DNA of 64,000 nucleotides from an uncultured Victivallis sp. (GCA_944389935.1 CALXOE010000009.1:1-64000), one strand, 5' to 3'; counted from the first letter of the stretch, positions 25,056 to 34,113 are shown. The notes: generated by a model from the letters alone, not told the origin. Translations and numbers: made by a program.

Positions 25056-25906
25056 GATTTTGCCGGATTCCTGACGTTCACCTGACTCCAGATCGTCTCC
25101 ACCCCCTGCCGGTCGGGAGCGATCACCACAAACCCTTTCTGCCGCCAGCGGCCGGGACCGGGGTCGAGCAGAAAGTTGCCGCCGGCGACCACGTCACACC
25201 CGAGTTCTCGACCGTCCTCGTAACGCGCCTCGAACCCCGCGAGTTTCAGCAACGGCAGCCCGCCGGCGAGATCCCACAATTTGCAATGCTGAATCGACCC
25301 GTATACGCCGCCGCGCAGCAGCGCGCCGTAGACCGCGACGCAGGCCGACCAGACAAACATCTGATTCGGGAATCGGAACTCCCAGTTGCGCGCCGCGCTC
25401 TGCGCCACGCAGATCGGGGCGGCCGGAGTGTAAACAGCTTTGTGCGGGATGAACGGTTCGACCACGGGATTCCCGCCAGTCACCCCGCGCGCATGAAAAA
25501 TCGTGCCCCGGCAGCTCAGAAACGCCTCGTCGCGCGGCGGCAGACAGATGGCCCCCTCCTCGAGGACGCCGTTGCGCATGAATCCGACCGAGATTCCCCA
25601 GAGCGGAACGCCCGCGGCATACGGAGCGGTGCCGTCGACAGGGTCCAACACAAAACATTCGCCCTCGAGCGCAGACTTGATGTACTCCTCATCGCGCTGT
25701 TCGATACTCTCCTCGCCGATCAGGAAACTCCCGTTGCCGGGGCGGTCGAGCCGCGCGGCGAACAGCGCTTCGATCTCGCGGTCGGCGCGGGTGACAGCCG
25801 TGTGGTCGCTCTTGATTCCGACCTCCGGATTCTCCTGGAAACGGAGCGCCACCGCACCCGCCTCCCGGAACAGCTCCAGCAGCAGATCGATCTTCCAGCG
25901 ATTCAT
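25052..25906 (-). CDS. Inositol monophosphatase-family phosphatase
   Basis: Mg2+-dependent phosphatase of the IMPase/CysQ/HisN fold, 284 aa. It carries the metal-binding GEES loop (LIGEESIEQ), the LDPVDGT motif and WDLAGG (the W-D-x-A-x-G signature) with spacing typical of the family. The natural substrate (inositol phosphate, PAP or histidinol phosphate) cannot be told. The start at 25906 fits the family N-terminus with GGAG close upstream; 25951 would add an unsupported extension. First gene of the operon with rimO and pgsA. Confidence 0.88.
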   Translation of the reverse strand: MNRWKIDLLLELFREAGAVALRFQENPEVGIKSDHTAVTRADREIEALFAARLDRPGNGSFLIGEESIEQRDEEYIKSALEGECFVLDPVDGTAPYAAGVPLWGISVGFMRNGVLEEGAICLPPRDEAFLSCRGTIFHARGVTGGNPVVEPFIPHKAVYTPAAPICVAQSAARNWEFRFPNQMFVWSACVAVYGALLRGGVYGSIQHCKLWDLAGGLPLLKLAGFEARYEDGRELGCDVVAGGNFLLDPGPGRWRQKGFVVIAPDRQGVETIWSQVNVRNPAKS

Positions 25907-26039
25907 ATGTCTCCATGACTTCGGGCCGCATGCTTCGCCGGAAACCGGCACCGGGCGGAAGTCAGGCCTGTTTTTTTCTTCATTTCTTCTTCCGGCGATT
26001 TGTTTTTTCGCATGCGGCGTGCATTATTATATTATGATT

Positions 26040-26068
26040 ACTATACGGCGAAACGGCGTTTTTTTCAA
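26040..26068 (-). promoter_or_regulatory. Candidate promoter of the IMPase-rimO-pgsA operon
   Basis: On the minus strand TTGAAA (26063-26068) with an A run, 17 bases, TATAGT (26040-26045). A good consensus match giving a leader of about 127 bases. Confidence 0.6.
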
Positions 26069-26146
26069 GCGCCGGGGTCGGAATTCAACTGAAATGTAAC
26101 GCATTTCGGGCAAATCCGGAGTGCGGAATCAATCCGGGGTGTTTTT

Positions 26147-28096
26147 ATGTTGAAACTTGCGGCAATATTTGGCGATAACGCGGTACTGCAACGGGACCGC
26201 GCAATTCCCGTCTGGGGCTGGTGCGCGCCGTACCGCCGGGTGCGCGCGACGCTCGGCACCGTGAAGTGTGAAACCCGTTCCGGCGCGGACGGGAAGTTTC
26301 TGTTCCGTTTTCCGCCGATGCAGCCGGCACGGAATCTCGAACTCAAAGTATTCGAGCCCGAGAGCGGCGAGAGCGTCGTCGCGGGAAATCTTGCGGTCGG
26401 TGAAGTGTGGCTCGCCTCCGGACAGTCGAATATGGAGTTTCTCACAACCGCGCTGGCCGACGGCGGCGCGGCGCTGCGGGAAGAGGCCGAAGCGGGACGT
26501 CTCGACCGGGTCCGCATGCTGACTGTCCGCCGCAACGCGCTTCTCACGCCGGAACAGGATGTGGATGCGCAGTGGCAGATTGCAAGCGCCGCGACGGTGG
26601 ACGGCTGGAGTGCCGTCGCACTCTACTTTGCGCGCACCCTCGCCGAGAAGCTCAACGTAACCGTGGGAATCCTCTCGTCGAGCTGGGGCGGAACGATCGC
26701 GGAGGCGTGGACCAGCCGCGAAACGCTCGTGCGCAACCCGGACATCGCCCCGGATCTGGAGCAGTATGAACGCAGCATCAACCGTCCCGAATACTGGGAG
26801 CAGCTCCTGCCGGAACTGCTGCAGATCCCGACCGTCCAGCTGGAGCCGATCCAGTTCGACAAACTTCCTCCCGAACCACCGAACAGCGGCGTCGAACAGG
26901 GGTGGGCGCAAACCTCGTTCGACGACTCCGGCTGGGAACGCGCGGTCATGCCCGCCCAGTGGAAGGCGTTCGGAATCCATACCAACGGAACCGTCTGGTT
27001 CCGCCGCCGGGTTGAGATTCCGGAGGAGTGGGCCGGGCGCGATCTGACGCTTTCGCTCGGCGGGGTGGACAAGCACGACATCACCTATTTCGACGGCGTC
27101 GAGGTCGGACGGACCGGCACCGGATACGAGACCATACACTGGAACGTCTGCCGCGTCTACCGCATTCCGGGCAAACTCGTGAAACCGGGAATCCGGACGC
27201 TCGCCGTGCGCGACTATTCGTTCGTCTACGACGGCGGGTTGAACGGGCCGGCCGAAAAGATGACGCTGTGCCCGGCCGATGCGCCGCGCGACTTCATCCC
27301 GCTCTCCGGCGAGTGGCGTTTTCACATTGAGACCGATCTCGGACCGGCTCAGCCGCTGTCGACGGCTCCGGGACTCGGAAATCCGAACTCGTACTCGATC
27401 CTCTTCGACAGCATGATCCGTCCCCTGATCCCGACGGCGCTGCGGGGCGTCATCTGGTATCAGGGAGAATCGAACCAGATGCGCGCAAATCAGTATGAAC
27501 GGCTCATGCGCGATTTGATCACGGACTGGAGATTTCACTTCAGCCAGGGGGAGATTCCGTTTCTGCAGGTGGTTCTCGCCGGCTATCGTTCCGTGACGGA
27601 CTACGACCCCGACGCGAACTGGCCGCTCATCCGCGAGGCGCAGGTCCGGGCGGCGGAGGCGACCGGGAATCTCGTCGCCTCGGCGGTGGACGCGGGCGAC
27701 GTGGAGGATATCCATCCGAAAGACAAGGAGACCGTCGGCCGACGACTCGCCGCCGCGGCGCTTGCGCAGATTTACGGCAGCGGGGAAGAGGGATCCGGTC
27801 CGCTGTTCCGATCCGTCACGCGGTCGGGAAATGCGCTGCTCGTCTCGTTCGACCACGCCGACGGGCTGAACGCGCGGGGCGGGAACGTGCTCGGCTTCCG
27901 GATCGCGGGCAGTGACGGGGAGTTCCACCCGGCCGAGGCGGTCATCGCCGGCGACAAGGTCGCGGTGTCGAGTCCGGAGGTCTCTGAGCCGGTCGCGGTC
28001 CGCTATGCGTGGTCGGACAATCCGGCCATGGCGAATCTTTACAACGCGGCGGGCTTTCCGGCCCTCCCGTTCCGCTCCGATCCGGAAGCCGAGTAA
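26147..28096 (+). CDS. Sialate O-acetylesterase-like SGNH hydrolase
   Basis: Carbohydrate esterase of 649 aa removing acetyl groups from sialic acid or other acetylated glycans. The SASA-type core has the nucleophile Ser94 in ASGQSNME, WYQGESN in the middle, and the Asp-x-x-His pair in DIHPKDKE. A beta-galactosidase-type jelly-roll (about 250-360; FDDSGWERAVMPAQW through GVDKHDITYFDGVEVG) is inserted, as in animal and bacterial SIAE. No signal peptide is visible, so it appears cytoplasmic, which is unusual for an enzyme acting on polymeric glycans. Only a modest CGGGG lies upstream of the ATG. Confidence 0.88.
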   Translation: MLKLAAIFGDNAVLQRDRAIPVWGWCAPYRRVRATLGTVKCETRSGADGKFLFRFPPMQPARNLELKVFEPESGESVVAGNLAVGEVWLASGQSNMEFLTTALADGGAALREEAEAGRLDRVRMLTVRRNALLTPEQDVDAQWQIASAATVDGWSAVALYFARTLAEKLNVTVGILSSSWGGTIAEAWTSRETLVRNPDIAPDLEQYERSINRPEYWEQLLPELLQIPTVQLEPIQFDKLPPEPPNSGVEQGWAQTSFDDSGWERAVMPAQWKAFGIHTNGTVWFRRRVEIPEEWAGRDLTLSLGGVDKHDITYFDGVEVGRTGTGYETIHWNVCRVYRIPGKLVKPGIRTLAVRDYSFVYDGGLNGPAEKMTLCPADAPRDFIPLSGEWRFHIETDLGPAQPLSTAPGLGNPNSYSILFDSMIRPLIPTALRGVIWYQGESNQMRANQYERLMRDLITDWRFHFSQGEIPFLQVVLAGYRSVTDYDPDANWPLIREAQVRAAEATGNLVASAVDAGDVEDIHPKDKETVGRRLAAAALAQIYGSGEEGSGPLFRSVTRSGNALLVSFDHADGLNARGGNVLGFRIAGSDGEFHPAEAVIAGDKVAVSSPEVSEPVAVRYAWSDNPAMANLYNAAGFPALPFRSDPEAE

Positions 28097-28281
28097 ACGC
28101 TTCCGACGCGGGAAATCTGCCCGTCGATCGACAAAGACACGGCCGCCCCCGCCGACTCCCGGCCCGGGCGGCGGATCGAACGAACCGGGATTCATGCTTC
28201 CAAAAAAAAGCATATTTTTCCCGTATTCCGGAAAAAAATCTAAAAAAACTCCGCTTTTTCATTCATTTTTCATCCGGGAAT

Positions 28282-28309
28282 TTGACTTTTCGGCAAAATG
28301 GTGTATACT
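28282..28309 (+). promoter_or_regulatory. Strong candidate promoter for the 80-aa protein
   Basis: TTGACT (28282-28287), 16 bases, TATACT (28304-28309). One of the best consensus matches in the window; leader about 72 bases. Confidence 0.65.
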
Positions 28310-28387
28310 TGAGACATCCGCCCAAACGGAACAGATGAAAAACCGTAAAAACCGGTCAGCAATCAAACAAAAAAGGAGAATTGCAGG

Positions 28388-28630
28388 ATGGAACACAAGA
28401 AGGAAATTTTCGCGGACGGCATCGGTCAGATTCACTTCGCCGGCGGCATGGTCCGTTTTGATTTTGTCACGCTGCAGCCGAACGAGGACGGCTCGGCTCC
28501 GACTCCGGTGGTCAACGAGCGCATCATCATGCCGCCGCAGGGTTTCCTCGGCGCGTTCAACTCGATGCAGCAGCTCATCGACAAGCTGCTCGAAGCGGGC
28601 GTGCTTCAGAAGAACGAGCAGGCGAAGTAA
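28388..28630 (+). CDS. Small hypothetical protein, 80 aa
   Basis: A soluble 80-aa protein, not recognised. It begins MEHKKEIFADGIGQIHFAGG, has a beta-like stretch (MVRFDFVTLQP), a Pro-rich link, and a C-terminal amphipathic helix (AFNSMQQLIDKLLEAGVL). AAAAGGAG lies upstream, a strong promoter precedes it and a clean terminator follows, so it is a well-expressed single-gene unit. No membrane segment or signal peptide. Confidence 0.8.
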   Translation: MEHKKEIFADGIGQIHFAGGMVRFDFVTLQPNEDGSAPTPVVNERIIMPPQGFLGAFNSMQQLIDKLLEAGVLQKNEQAK

Positions 28631-28648
28631 GCCTTTCGGCCATCTGCG

Positions 28649-28675
28649 GCCCTCCGGTTTTCCGGGGGGCTTTTT
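28649..28675 (+). terminator. Rho-independent terminator after the 80-aa protein
   Basis: A 9-base stem GCCCTCCGG/CCGGGGGGC (28649-28657 with 28662-28670, one G-T pair), a TTTT loop and a T run (28671-28675). Confidence 0.85.
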
Positions 28676-28702
28676 CGTTTTCGGTGGGAGAAAAAGAAAA
28701 GT

Positions 28703-29233
28703 TCAGCGGACGGAAAACTCGCAGCCGCAGAAGTTCTGCAGATAGAATCCGTACTCCCTTGCGAGTTCACGACTCCGCTTGAATCCGTCTTTCTTTTTGA
28801 AGTCCCACGGCTCGAAGTGTTCGTAACGGCCGCCGACCTCAAAGATCACGCGGCTCGGCTTGTGGGGACTCACGGTGAGGGTCGTCGCGAAATGCGCGCC
28901 GAGCCGGGCGGCGCGCTCCGCCGTGCGGCCGAGCGACCAGCCGAAACAGAGCGGGCAGCGCAATCCGCGCTCGGGCTCCGCCTCGTAACCGGCGATCGAC
29001 TGTTCCCAGTCCGCATGGCGATAGGGGTCGACTTCGAGTTTGAGGTCGAAAATCCCGGCGAGCTGTTCGACCGACGCGAGCCGCCGCTCAAACTCCTCAC
29101 CGGTTGCGATGTTGCTGTTCGAGTAGTAGAGCCGGATCTCCCGCCCCGTCTCGAGCAGACGCTCCACGCAGCCCGCAGCGCACGGAGCGCAGCAGACATG
29201 CAGAAGCAGCGGGGTGTTTTCCAAATTTGTCAT
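28703..29233 (-). CDS. queH: Epoxyqueuosine reductase QueH
   Basis: Last enzyme of queuosine synthesis, reducing epoxyqueuosine in tRNA. The QueH (DUF208) pattern is complete: LLLHVCCAPC near the N-terminus, RCPLCF in the middle, and FCGCEFS at the C-terminus. These supply the paired cysteines for the iron-sulfur cluster and iron site. The start is placed at 29233 (MTNLEN) rather than 29239. No ribosome site precedes either. The -10 at 29240-29245 directly abuts 29239, so 29233 coincides with the expected transcription start and the mRNA may be leaderless. Divergent from the OppB-like gene. Confidence 0.92.
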   Translation of the reverse strand: MTNLENTPLLLHVCCAPCAAGCVERLLETGREIRLYYSNSNIATGEEFERRLASVEQLAGIFDLKLEVDPYRHADWEQSIAGYEAEPERGLRCPLCFGWSLGRTAERAARLGAHFATTLTVSPHKPSRVIFEVGGRYEHFEPWDFKKKDGFKRSRELAREYGFYLQNFCGCEFSVR

Positions 29234-29239
29234 AACCAT

Positions 29240-29268
29240 ATTTTACAGCCGGAAAGCATTTTTTTCAA
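29240..29268 (-). promoter_or_regulatory. Candidate promoter of queH, abutting the start codon
   Basis: On the minus strand TTGAAA (29263-29268), 17 bases, TAAAAT (29240-29245). Its -35 is one half of the palindrome TTTCAATTGAAA (29263-29274) shared with the divergent promoter. Confidence 0.6.
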
Positions 29269-29297
29269 TTGAAAAAAAGGGCATTCCGGGATATTTT
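29269..29297 (+). promoter_or_regulatory. Candidate promoter of OppB-like gene, close to the start codon
   Basis: TTGAAA (29269-29274), 17 bases, TATTTT (29292-29297). The ATG at 29303 is 5 bases after the -10, so the transcript may begin at or next to the start codon. No ribosome site is visible. Confidence 0.6.
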
Positions 29298-29302
29298 ATA
29301 TC

Positions 29303-30529
29303 ATGCTCAGTTTCATTGTCCGCAGAACATTTTATTCCGTGCTGATCCTGCTGGGCGTGGTATTCCTGACTTTCGTGCTGTTTCACGTTGCCGCAGGAGA
29401 CCCCGCCGCCGCAGTGCTCGGCAAAAACGCCCGCGCCGACGAGATCGACGCACTGCGGCGCGACCTCGGAGCGGATCTGCCGCTCTTCTACGGACGCCGC
29501 TGCAAGACTGAGGCGTTCGCCTCCTACCGGGCGGGAGAACCGCTGCGCCCCGGCGTCACGGCGGTGAAACTCGAAAAGGTCGAGCCGCCGTTCAACGGAA
29601 CCTATCTGCGCTTTGAACGGCAGTTTCCGATCCCGCGTTACGGTTGCCGCGTCGTGAAAAACGGCGAAACACACTATTTCGAGGACGACAACCCCTCGCC
29701 GATCTTCTTCGCAGAGGGGATCGAGGAGATTGAGTTCTACCGGCTGCAGGAGTCGCCGTGGAACTCGCAATTTCTGCGGGCACTCGGCGAGATCGTGAGC
29801 TTCCAGCGGGAGTTCCCGTACATCCGCGTCCTCAACTTCGGCAAGACGATCACCACGCGCGAACCGATCTCGAACATTCTGATCCGCGGAGTGTGGCCGT
29901 CGCTCTGCCTCATGATTCCGGTGTTTCTCGGAGAACTTGTGATCGGACTCGCGCTCGCGCTCGTGGCGGCGGCATTCAAGGATACGATCATCGACCGTGC
30001 GCTCGTGCTCATTTCGGTGGCGGGGATGAGTGTCTCGTATCTCGTGGTCATCATCTTCGCGCAATGGTTTCTCGGATACTACTACGACCTCTTCCCGGTC
30101 TGGGGGTACGAGGGGTTCAGCTATCTCTGTCTGCCGATCCTGGTCGGAATCCTCTGCGGCATCGGCGGCAACGTCAGATTCTACCGCACGGTCTTCGTAA
30201 ACGAACTGCGGCGCGAATATCTGCGTACCGCGGCGGCGAAGGGAGTTTCCCCGTTCCAGATCTACGGCAAACATCTGCTGCGCAACGCGGCACTTCAGAT
30301 CATCACCCGGGCGAGCGCGTCGCTGCCGTTTCTCTTCACGGGGAGTCTGCTGCTGGAGTCGTTCTTCGGCATCCCGGGGCTCGGCTTCACGGGGGTCGAC
30401 GCGCTCTACAACTCCGACCTGCAGCTGCTCAAGGCGCTGGTCATCACGAGCGCGCTCTTGTTCGTCATCATGAATCTGCTCGCCGACCTTGCTTACGCCT
30501 GGGCCGATCCGCGCATCCGACTGGAGTGA
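29303..30529 (+). CDS. OppB/DppB-type ABC transporter permease with large periplasmic insert
   Basis: Inner-membrane permease of 408 aa in the peptide/nickel class. The first membrane helix (MLSFIVRRTFYSVLILLGVVF) and following AAGDPAAAVLGKNARADEIDALRRDLG are typical of OppB. The ATPase-docking loop EYLRTAAAKGVSPFQIYGKHLLRNA and the GSLLLESFFGIPGLG segment are conserved. About 100 residues are inserted after the first helix (CKTEAFASYRAGEPLRPGV onward), making it longer than the usual 300-340 aa. No OppC, ATPase or binding protein is next to it; the stop lies 7 bases before a chromate transporter gene. Confidence 0.88.
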   Translation: MLSFIVRRTFYSVLILLGVVFLTFVLFHVAAGDPAAAVLGKNARADEIDALRRDLGADLPLFYGRRCKTEAFASYRAGEPLRPGVTAVKLEKVEPPFNGTYLRFERQFPIPRYGCRVVKNGETHYFEDDNPSPIFFAEGIEEIEFYRLQESPWNSQFLRALGEIVSFQREFPYIRVLNFGKTITTREPISNILIRGVWPSLCLMIPVFLGELVIGLALALVAAAFKDTIIDRALVLISVAGMSVSYLVVIIFAQWFLGYYYDLFPVWGYEGFSYLCLPILVGILCGIGGNVRFYRTVFVNELRREYLRTAAAKGVSPFQIYGKHLLRNAALQIITRASASLPFLFTGSLLLESFFGIPGLGFTGVDALYNSDLQLLKALVITSALLFVIMNLLADLAYAWADPRIRLE

Positions 30530-30536
30530 AGTGGTC

Positions 30537-31751
30537 ATGGAATCCGCGCTTAACGACGTCCCCTTTGCGAAGCGGCTCAGGCTGCTCTTCTGGAATTTCT
30601 TCAAGATCGCACTCTTCGTGGTCGGCGGCGGCTATGCGATCATCCTCGCGGCCGAGGAGATTTTCGTGCGCAAACTTCACTGGCTCAAGGACGGGGAACT
30701 GCTCGAGATGCTGACCGTCATCCAGGCGATTCCGGGACTCACGGCCGGCAACGCCGCGATCTACGTCGGGTATCGGACGGCCGGACAGTGGGGAGCGCTC
30801 ATCGCGCTCGTGGCGGTCGCCCTCCCCTCATATCTCATCATCTGCCTCGTAGCGGTCGGATTCGGGGTGATTCCGATGGAAAATCTCTATGTGCAGGGGG
30901 CGTTCATCGGCGTGCGCACCGCGCTTTCGGCGCTGACGATCGTCGCGATCATCCGGCTCTGGCCGAAAGTCATCACCGGAAAATATTCGCTGGCAGCGGC
31001 GCTCTTCACGATCGAAGCGGTCTACTTTTACGGGACCAATCCGGCGATCATGCTCGGAGCGGGAATCGCAGTCGGACTCATCTGCGGCATCCGGACGCAG
31101 CTGCGGCAGAATCGGGCCGCACGCGCCGGAAACGCCGAGAGCGGCATGGCCGAACTGCTCACGCTGTTCCTGCTCTTCTGCTGGTTCGGACTGCTCTGTT
31201 TCGGCGGGGGCAGTGCGCTCATGCCGCTCTACATCCAGGAGCTCGTCGACGCGAGGCACTGGCTCACGCTGCATGAATTGAGCGACTTCGCCGCGATCTC
31301 GCAGGTGACGCCTGGGCCGATCGGGGTGAATCTCGCGACGTTCCTCGGTTTCCGGCGGGGGGGATATTTCGGAGCGCTCATCTGCACGATCGGGCTGCTG
31401 CTGCCGAGCTACATTCTCATGCAGATCGCGCTGCGTTCGCTCGCGCGCTGGGAGCAGAGTCCGATCGTGCGCGGCATCATGGCGGGGATCGGCCCGGTGA
31501 CGGTCGGGCTCATGGCGGCGACCACGCTCATCTATCTCGAGCTGTCGCTTTTCACCAGCCAGCTGCCGTGGGGATATCTGGCCGAACTCGCGACCGGGCA
31601 CTTGATGGCTTATGACGGTCCGTTCCGGCTCTGTTACGGATCGGTACCGGTCTTTCTGCTCTCGGGCTGGGCGCTTTACAAGAGCAAATGCAGCATCATG
31701 ACCGCGATCTTCTGTTCGGCCGCGCTGGGGGCATTGCTGTGCCGAATTTGA
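30537..31751 (+). CDS. ChrA-family chromate/anion transporter (two fused CHR domains)
   Basis: Integral membrane protein of 404 aa with about ten hydrophobic segments in two homologous halves. The N-terminal half shows FFKIALFVVGGGYAIILAAEEIFV and AIPGLTAGNAAIYVGYRTAG. The C-terminal half repeats the pattern as FWFGLLCFGGGSALMPLYIQEL-type sequence and QVTPGPIGVNLATFLGFRRGG. Family members export chromate or other anions; the true substrate here is unknown. The ATG at 30537 follows GGAGTGA, which overlaps the previous stop, so it is translationally linked to the OppB-like permease. Confidence 0.9.
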   Translation: MESALNDVPFAKRLRLLFWNFFKIALFVVGGGYAIILAAEEIFVRKLHWLKDGELLEMLTVIQAIPGLTAGNAAIYVGYRTAGQWGALIALVAVALPSYLIICLVAVGFGVIPMENLYVQGAFIGVRTALSALTIVAIIRLWPKVITGKYSLAAALFTIEAVYFYGTNPAIMLGAGIAVGLICGIRTQLRQNRAARAGNAESGMAELLTLFLLFCWFGLLCFGGGSALMPLYIQELVDARHWLTLHELSDFAAISQVTPGPIGVNLATFLGFRRGGYFGALICTIGLLLPSYILMQIALRSLARWEQSPIVRGIMAGIGPVTVGLMAATTLIYLELSLFTSQLPWGYLAELATGHLMAYDGPFRLCYGSVPVFLLSGWALYKSKCSIMTAIFCSAALGALLCRI

Positions 31752-31772
31752 AAGAATTTTACGGACGGAACA

Positions 31773-31800
31773 TTGATTTTTGCGGAAGTTGCCATATAGT
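31773..31800 (+). promoter_or_regulatory. Candidate promoter of U32-moxR-oxidoreductase cluster
   Basis: TTGATT (31773-31778), 16 bases, TATAGT (31795-31800). Short leader of about 24 bases containing CGGAG. Confidence 0.55.
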
Positions 31801-31830
31801 TTAGAGAATAATACGGAGTGATTTCAAAAT

Positions 31831-34083
31831 ATGAGCAGAGAAAAGAAAGCATCCGGCGTTCCTTTGCCGAATCCCGAATTGCTGGCCCCGGCGGGGAGTC
31901 CCGCCTGCGCCCTCGCGGCGTTCGAGGCGGGCGCGGATGCGATCTACGCCGGACTGGCGAAATTCAATGCGCGCGAACGCGGCGAAAACTTCACGCCGGA
32001 ACGCATGGCGCAGATCATCGAGTACGCCCATAAACTCGGCCGCAAGGTCTACCTCACGCTGAATACGCTCGTGAAAGAGTCCGAGCTCCCGGAGGTGGCC
32101 GAGACGCTCGCGCTGCTCGAGGAGATCGGGCCGGACGCGCTGCTCGTGCAGGATCTCGGAATCATCCGCATGGCGCGGGAATATTTCCCGAAACTCGTGC
32201 TGCACGCCTCGACTCAAATGGGATTTCACAACTCCGCCGGTCTGGAAATTGCGGAGAAACTCGGCGTAAGCCGCGTGGTCCTCGAACGGCAGATGACGCT
32301 CGAGGAGATCGCCGCGGTACGGAAATCGACGAAGCTCGAGCTTGAAGTGTTCGTTCATGGTGCGCTCTGCGTCTCGCTCTCCGGAGCGTGTCTTTTTTCA
32401 TCGTATCTCGGCGGTTACAGCGGCAACCGCGGCAAATGCAAGCAGCCGTGCCGACGCCGTTATTTCGGAAAGAACGGCAATGGATTTTTCTTTTCGCCCC
32501 AGGATCTCTGCACGATCGAACTGATTCCGAAGCTGCGTGAACTCGGCATCGAATCGCTGAAGATCGAGGGGCGGCTCAAGCAGCCGGATTATGTGAGACA
32601 GACGGTCGGTGCCTACCGCATGCTGCTCGATGCGCCGGAAGAGGAGTTCCGGAGCCGCCTCGGCGAAGCGCGGAACATGCTTTCCCGGGGATGCGGCCGC
32701 AAGTGGTCGCTCGGATTCTACACGAAAGAGTCCTCCGACACGCTCGTCTCGCACGATTCGCTCGGCGCAGCGGGGCTGCTGTGCGGAAATGTGAACGAAC
32801 TGCGCGAAAACGGCTTTGGATTCACGACCACGAAGCGGCTCTTTCTCGGCGACCGGCTTCGCGTGCAGCCGCAATCCGGCGACGAGGGACCGGCGCTGAC
32901 GGTCACGAAGATGTTCGTCGACGGCAAACCCGCGCGCAAGGCGCTGCCGGGTCAACAGCTGGTCATCCCGTGCGACAAACCGGTTGCGCCGGGCGGACTC
33001 GTGTTCAAGATCGGCGAGAGTTTCCCCGATTACACGAAAGAGCTCGCCGCGCTGCCGCCGCCGCGCGAAAAACTCGATGTCGACCTCAAACTCAGCGCCG
33101 ACCGGATCACGGTGGAAGTCCGGAACGCACCGTTCGCACGATGGGAGAGACCCCTTTCGCTCGCTGCGGCCTCCTCGCACCCGGTCACGGCGGAGACGCT
33201 GGAAAAGGAGTTTGCCGCAGCCGACTCCAAAACTTTTGCGCTCGGAAGCTTCCGCTGCGAGATCGATGGGAATTACTTCTTCCCGGCCGCGGAACTCAAA
33301 GCGCTCCGGCGCGAATTCTGGAACGAAGTCAAACAGAATCTCGCACCCGGGAGCTGTTTCCGGGACTCGGCGGTCGGGCTGGAAAAATTCCGACGCGCCT
33401 ATCTCGAACTTGCGCCTTATCGGGCGCTGCCGGAGCATCTGCGCGAAACCGTGGCGGTCAAGCCGAACGGCGCGGAACCGGGCAGCCGCAAAGCGCTCCG
33501 TGCCTGCAGCGTCTACGACGTCGGCAAACTCACGGACGAAGCGATTCTGCCGGAGTTCTGCCCGGAGGGGAAACTCGAATCCGTGCGCCGGGCGATCCGC
33601 AACGCACGGAATGCCGGTATCCGGAGATTCCGGGTCACGTCACTCTATGCGCTGGCGCTGCTCGAAGAGCACGGGGAACTCGAGATCATTGCCTCTCCGC
33701 CGCTGCCGGTCTGCAATTCGATGGCGGCGCTGGAGCTCACCCGTTTCGGGGTAACCCGGGTGACGGCCCATCTCGAGCTCGAAAAGAGTGACGTCGAGGC
33801 ATTGCGGGACAAATCGGTTCTGCCGGTGGAACTCTACCGTTACGGGCGACCGGTGCTGCTCGTCACGCGGGCCAGGATTCCGGCGGAGGGGGAGATCCGC
33901 GACGCGCGCGGCAACGGCTTCTGCATCCGGTATGACCGGCGCGACGGACTGACCCGGCTTTATCCGAAGAAGATTCATTCGATCCCGCGGCTGCCCGGGG
34001 TCTATGATTATTACGACTTACAAAACGCTCACTGGAACAGTCAGGAGACCGGAACGTTCAATTTCGATTCCGGATGGTTCTGA
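31831..34083 (+). CDS. U32-family peptidase / RlhA-like 23S rRNA hydroxylation protein
   Basis: A 750-aa member of the U32 family, whose best-studied relatives (RlhA, TrhP, UbiU/V) are iron-sulfur hydroxylation factors rather than proteases. The N-terminal barrel begins ELLAPAGSPACALAAFEAGADAIYAG. It carries the family signature FVHGALCVSLSGACLFSS and the cluster cysteines in GNRGKCKQPCR. The length and C-terminal region (DUF3656-like) resemble RlhA. A Cys in the signature and two in the following motif are the likely cluster ligands. Start supported by CGGAG and the promoter. Followed after 30 bases by moxR. Confidence 0.9.
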   Translation: MSREKKASGVPLPNPELLAPAGSPACALAAFEAGADAIYAGLAKFNARERGENFTPERMAQIIEYAHKLGRKVYLTLNTLVKESELPEVAETLALLEEIGPDALLVQDLGIIRMAREYFPKLVLHASTQMGFHNSAGLEIAEKLGVSRVVLERQMTLEEIAAVRKSTKLELEVFVHGALCVSLSGACLFSSYLGGYSGNRGKCKQPCRRRYFGKNGNGFFFSPQDLCTIELIPKLRELGIESLKIEGRLKQPDYVRQTVGAYRMLLDAPEEEFRSRLGEARNMLSRGCGRKWSLGFYTKESSDTLVSHDSLGAAGLLCGNVNELRENGFGFTTTKRLFLGDRLRVQPQSGDEGPALTVTKMFVDGKPARKALPGQQLVIPCDKPVAPGGLVFKIGESFPDYTKELAALPPPREKLDVDLKLSADRITVEVRNAPFARWERPLSLAAASSHPVTAETLEKEFAAADSKTFALGSFRCEIDGNYFFPAAELKALRREFWNEVKQNLAPGSCFRDSAVGLEKFRRAYLELAPYRALPEHLRETVAVKPNGAEPGSRKALRACSVYDVGKLTDEAILPEFCPEGKLESVRRAIRNARNAGIRRFRVTSLYALALLEEHGELEIIASPPLPVCNSMAALELTRFGVTRVTAHLELEKSDVEALRDKSVLPVELYRYGRPVLLVTRARIPAEGEIRDARGNGFCIRYDRRDGLTRLYPKKIHSIPRLPGVYDYYDLQNAHWNSQETGTFNFDSGWF

Positions 34084-34113
34084 TTGAGAGCATCTGCCAG
34101 GAAAGAGGAGAAC

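Noticed and set aside
26129..28213. A 694-codon open frame on the minus strand
   Set aside because: It is the shadow of the sialate O-acetylesterase-like gene on the plus strand, whose catalytic motifs are clear. The minus reading has Arg/His-rich low-complexity composition and no family motifs.
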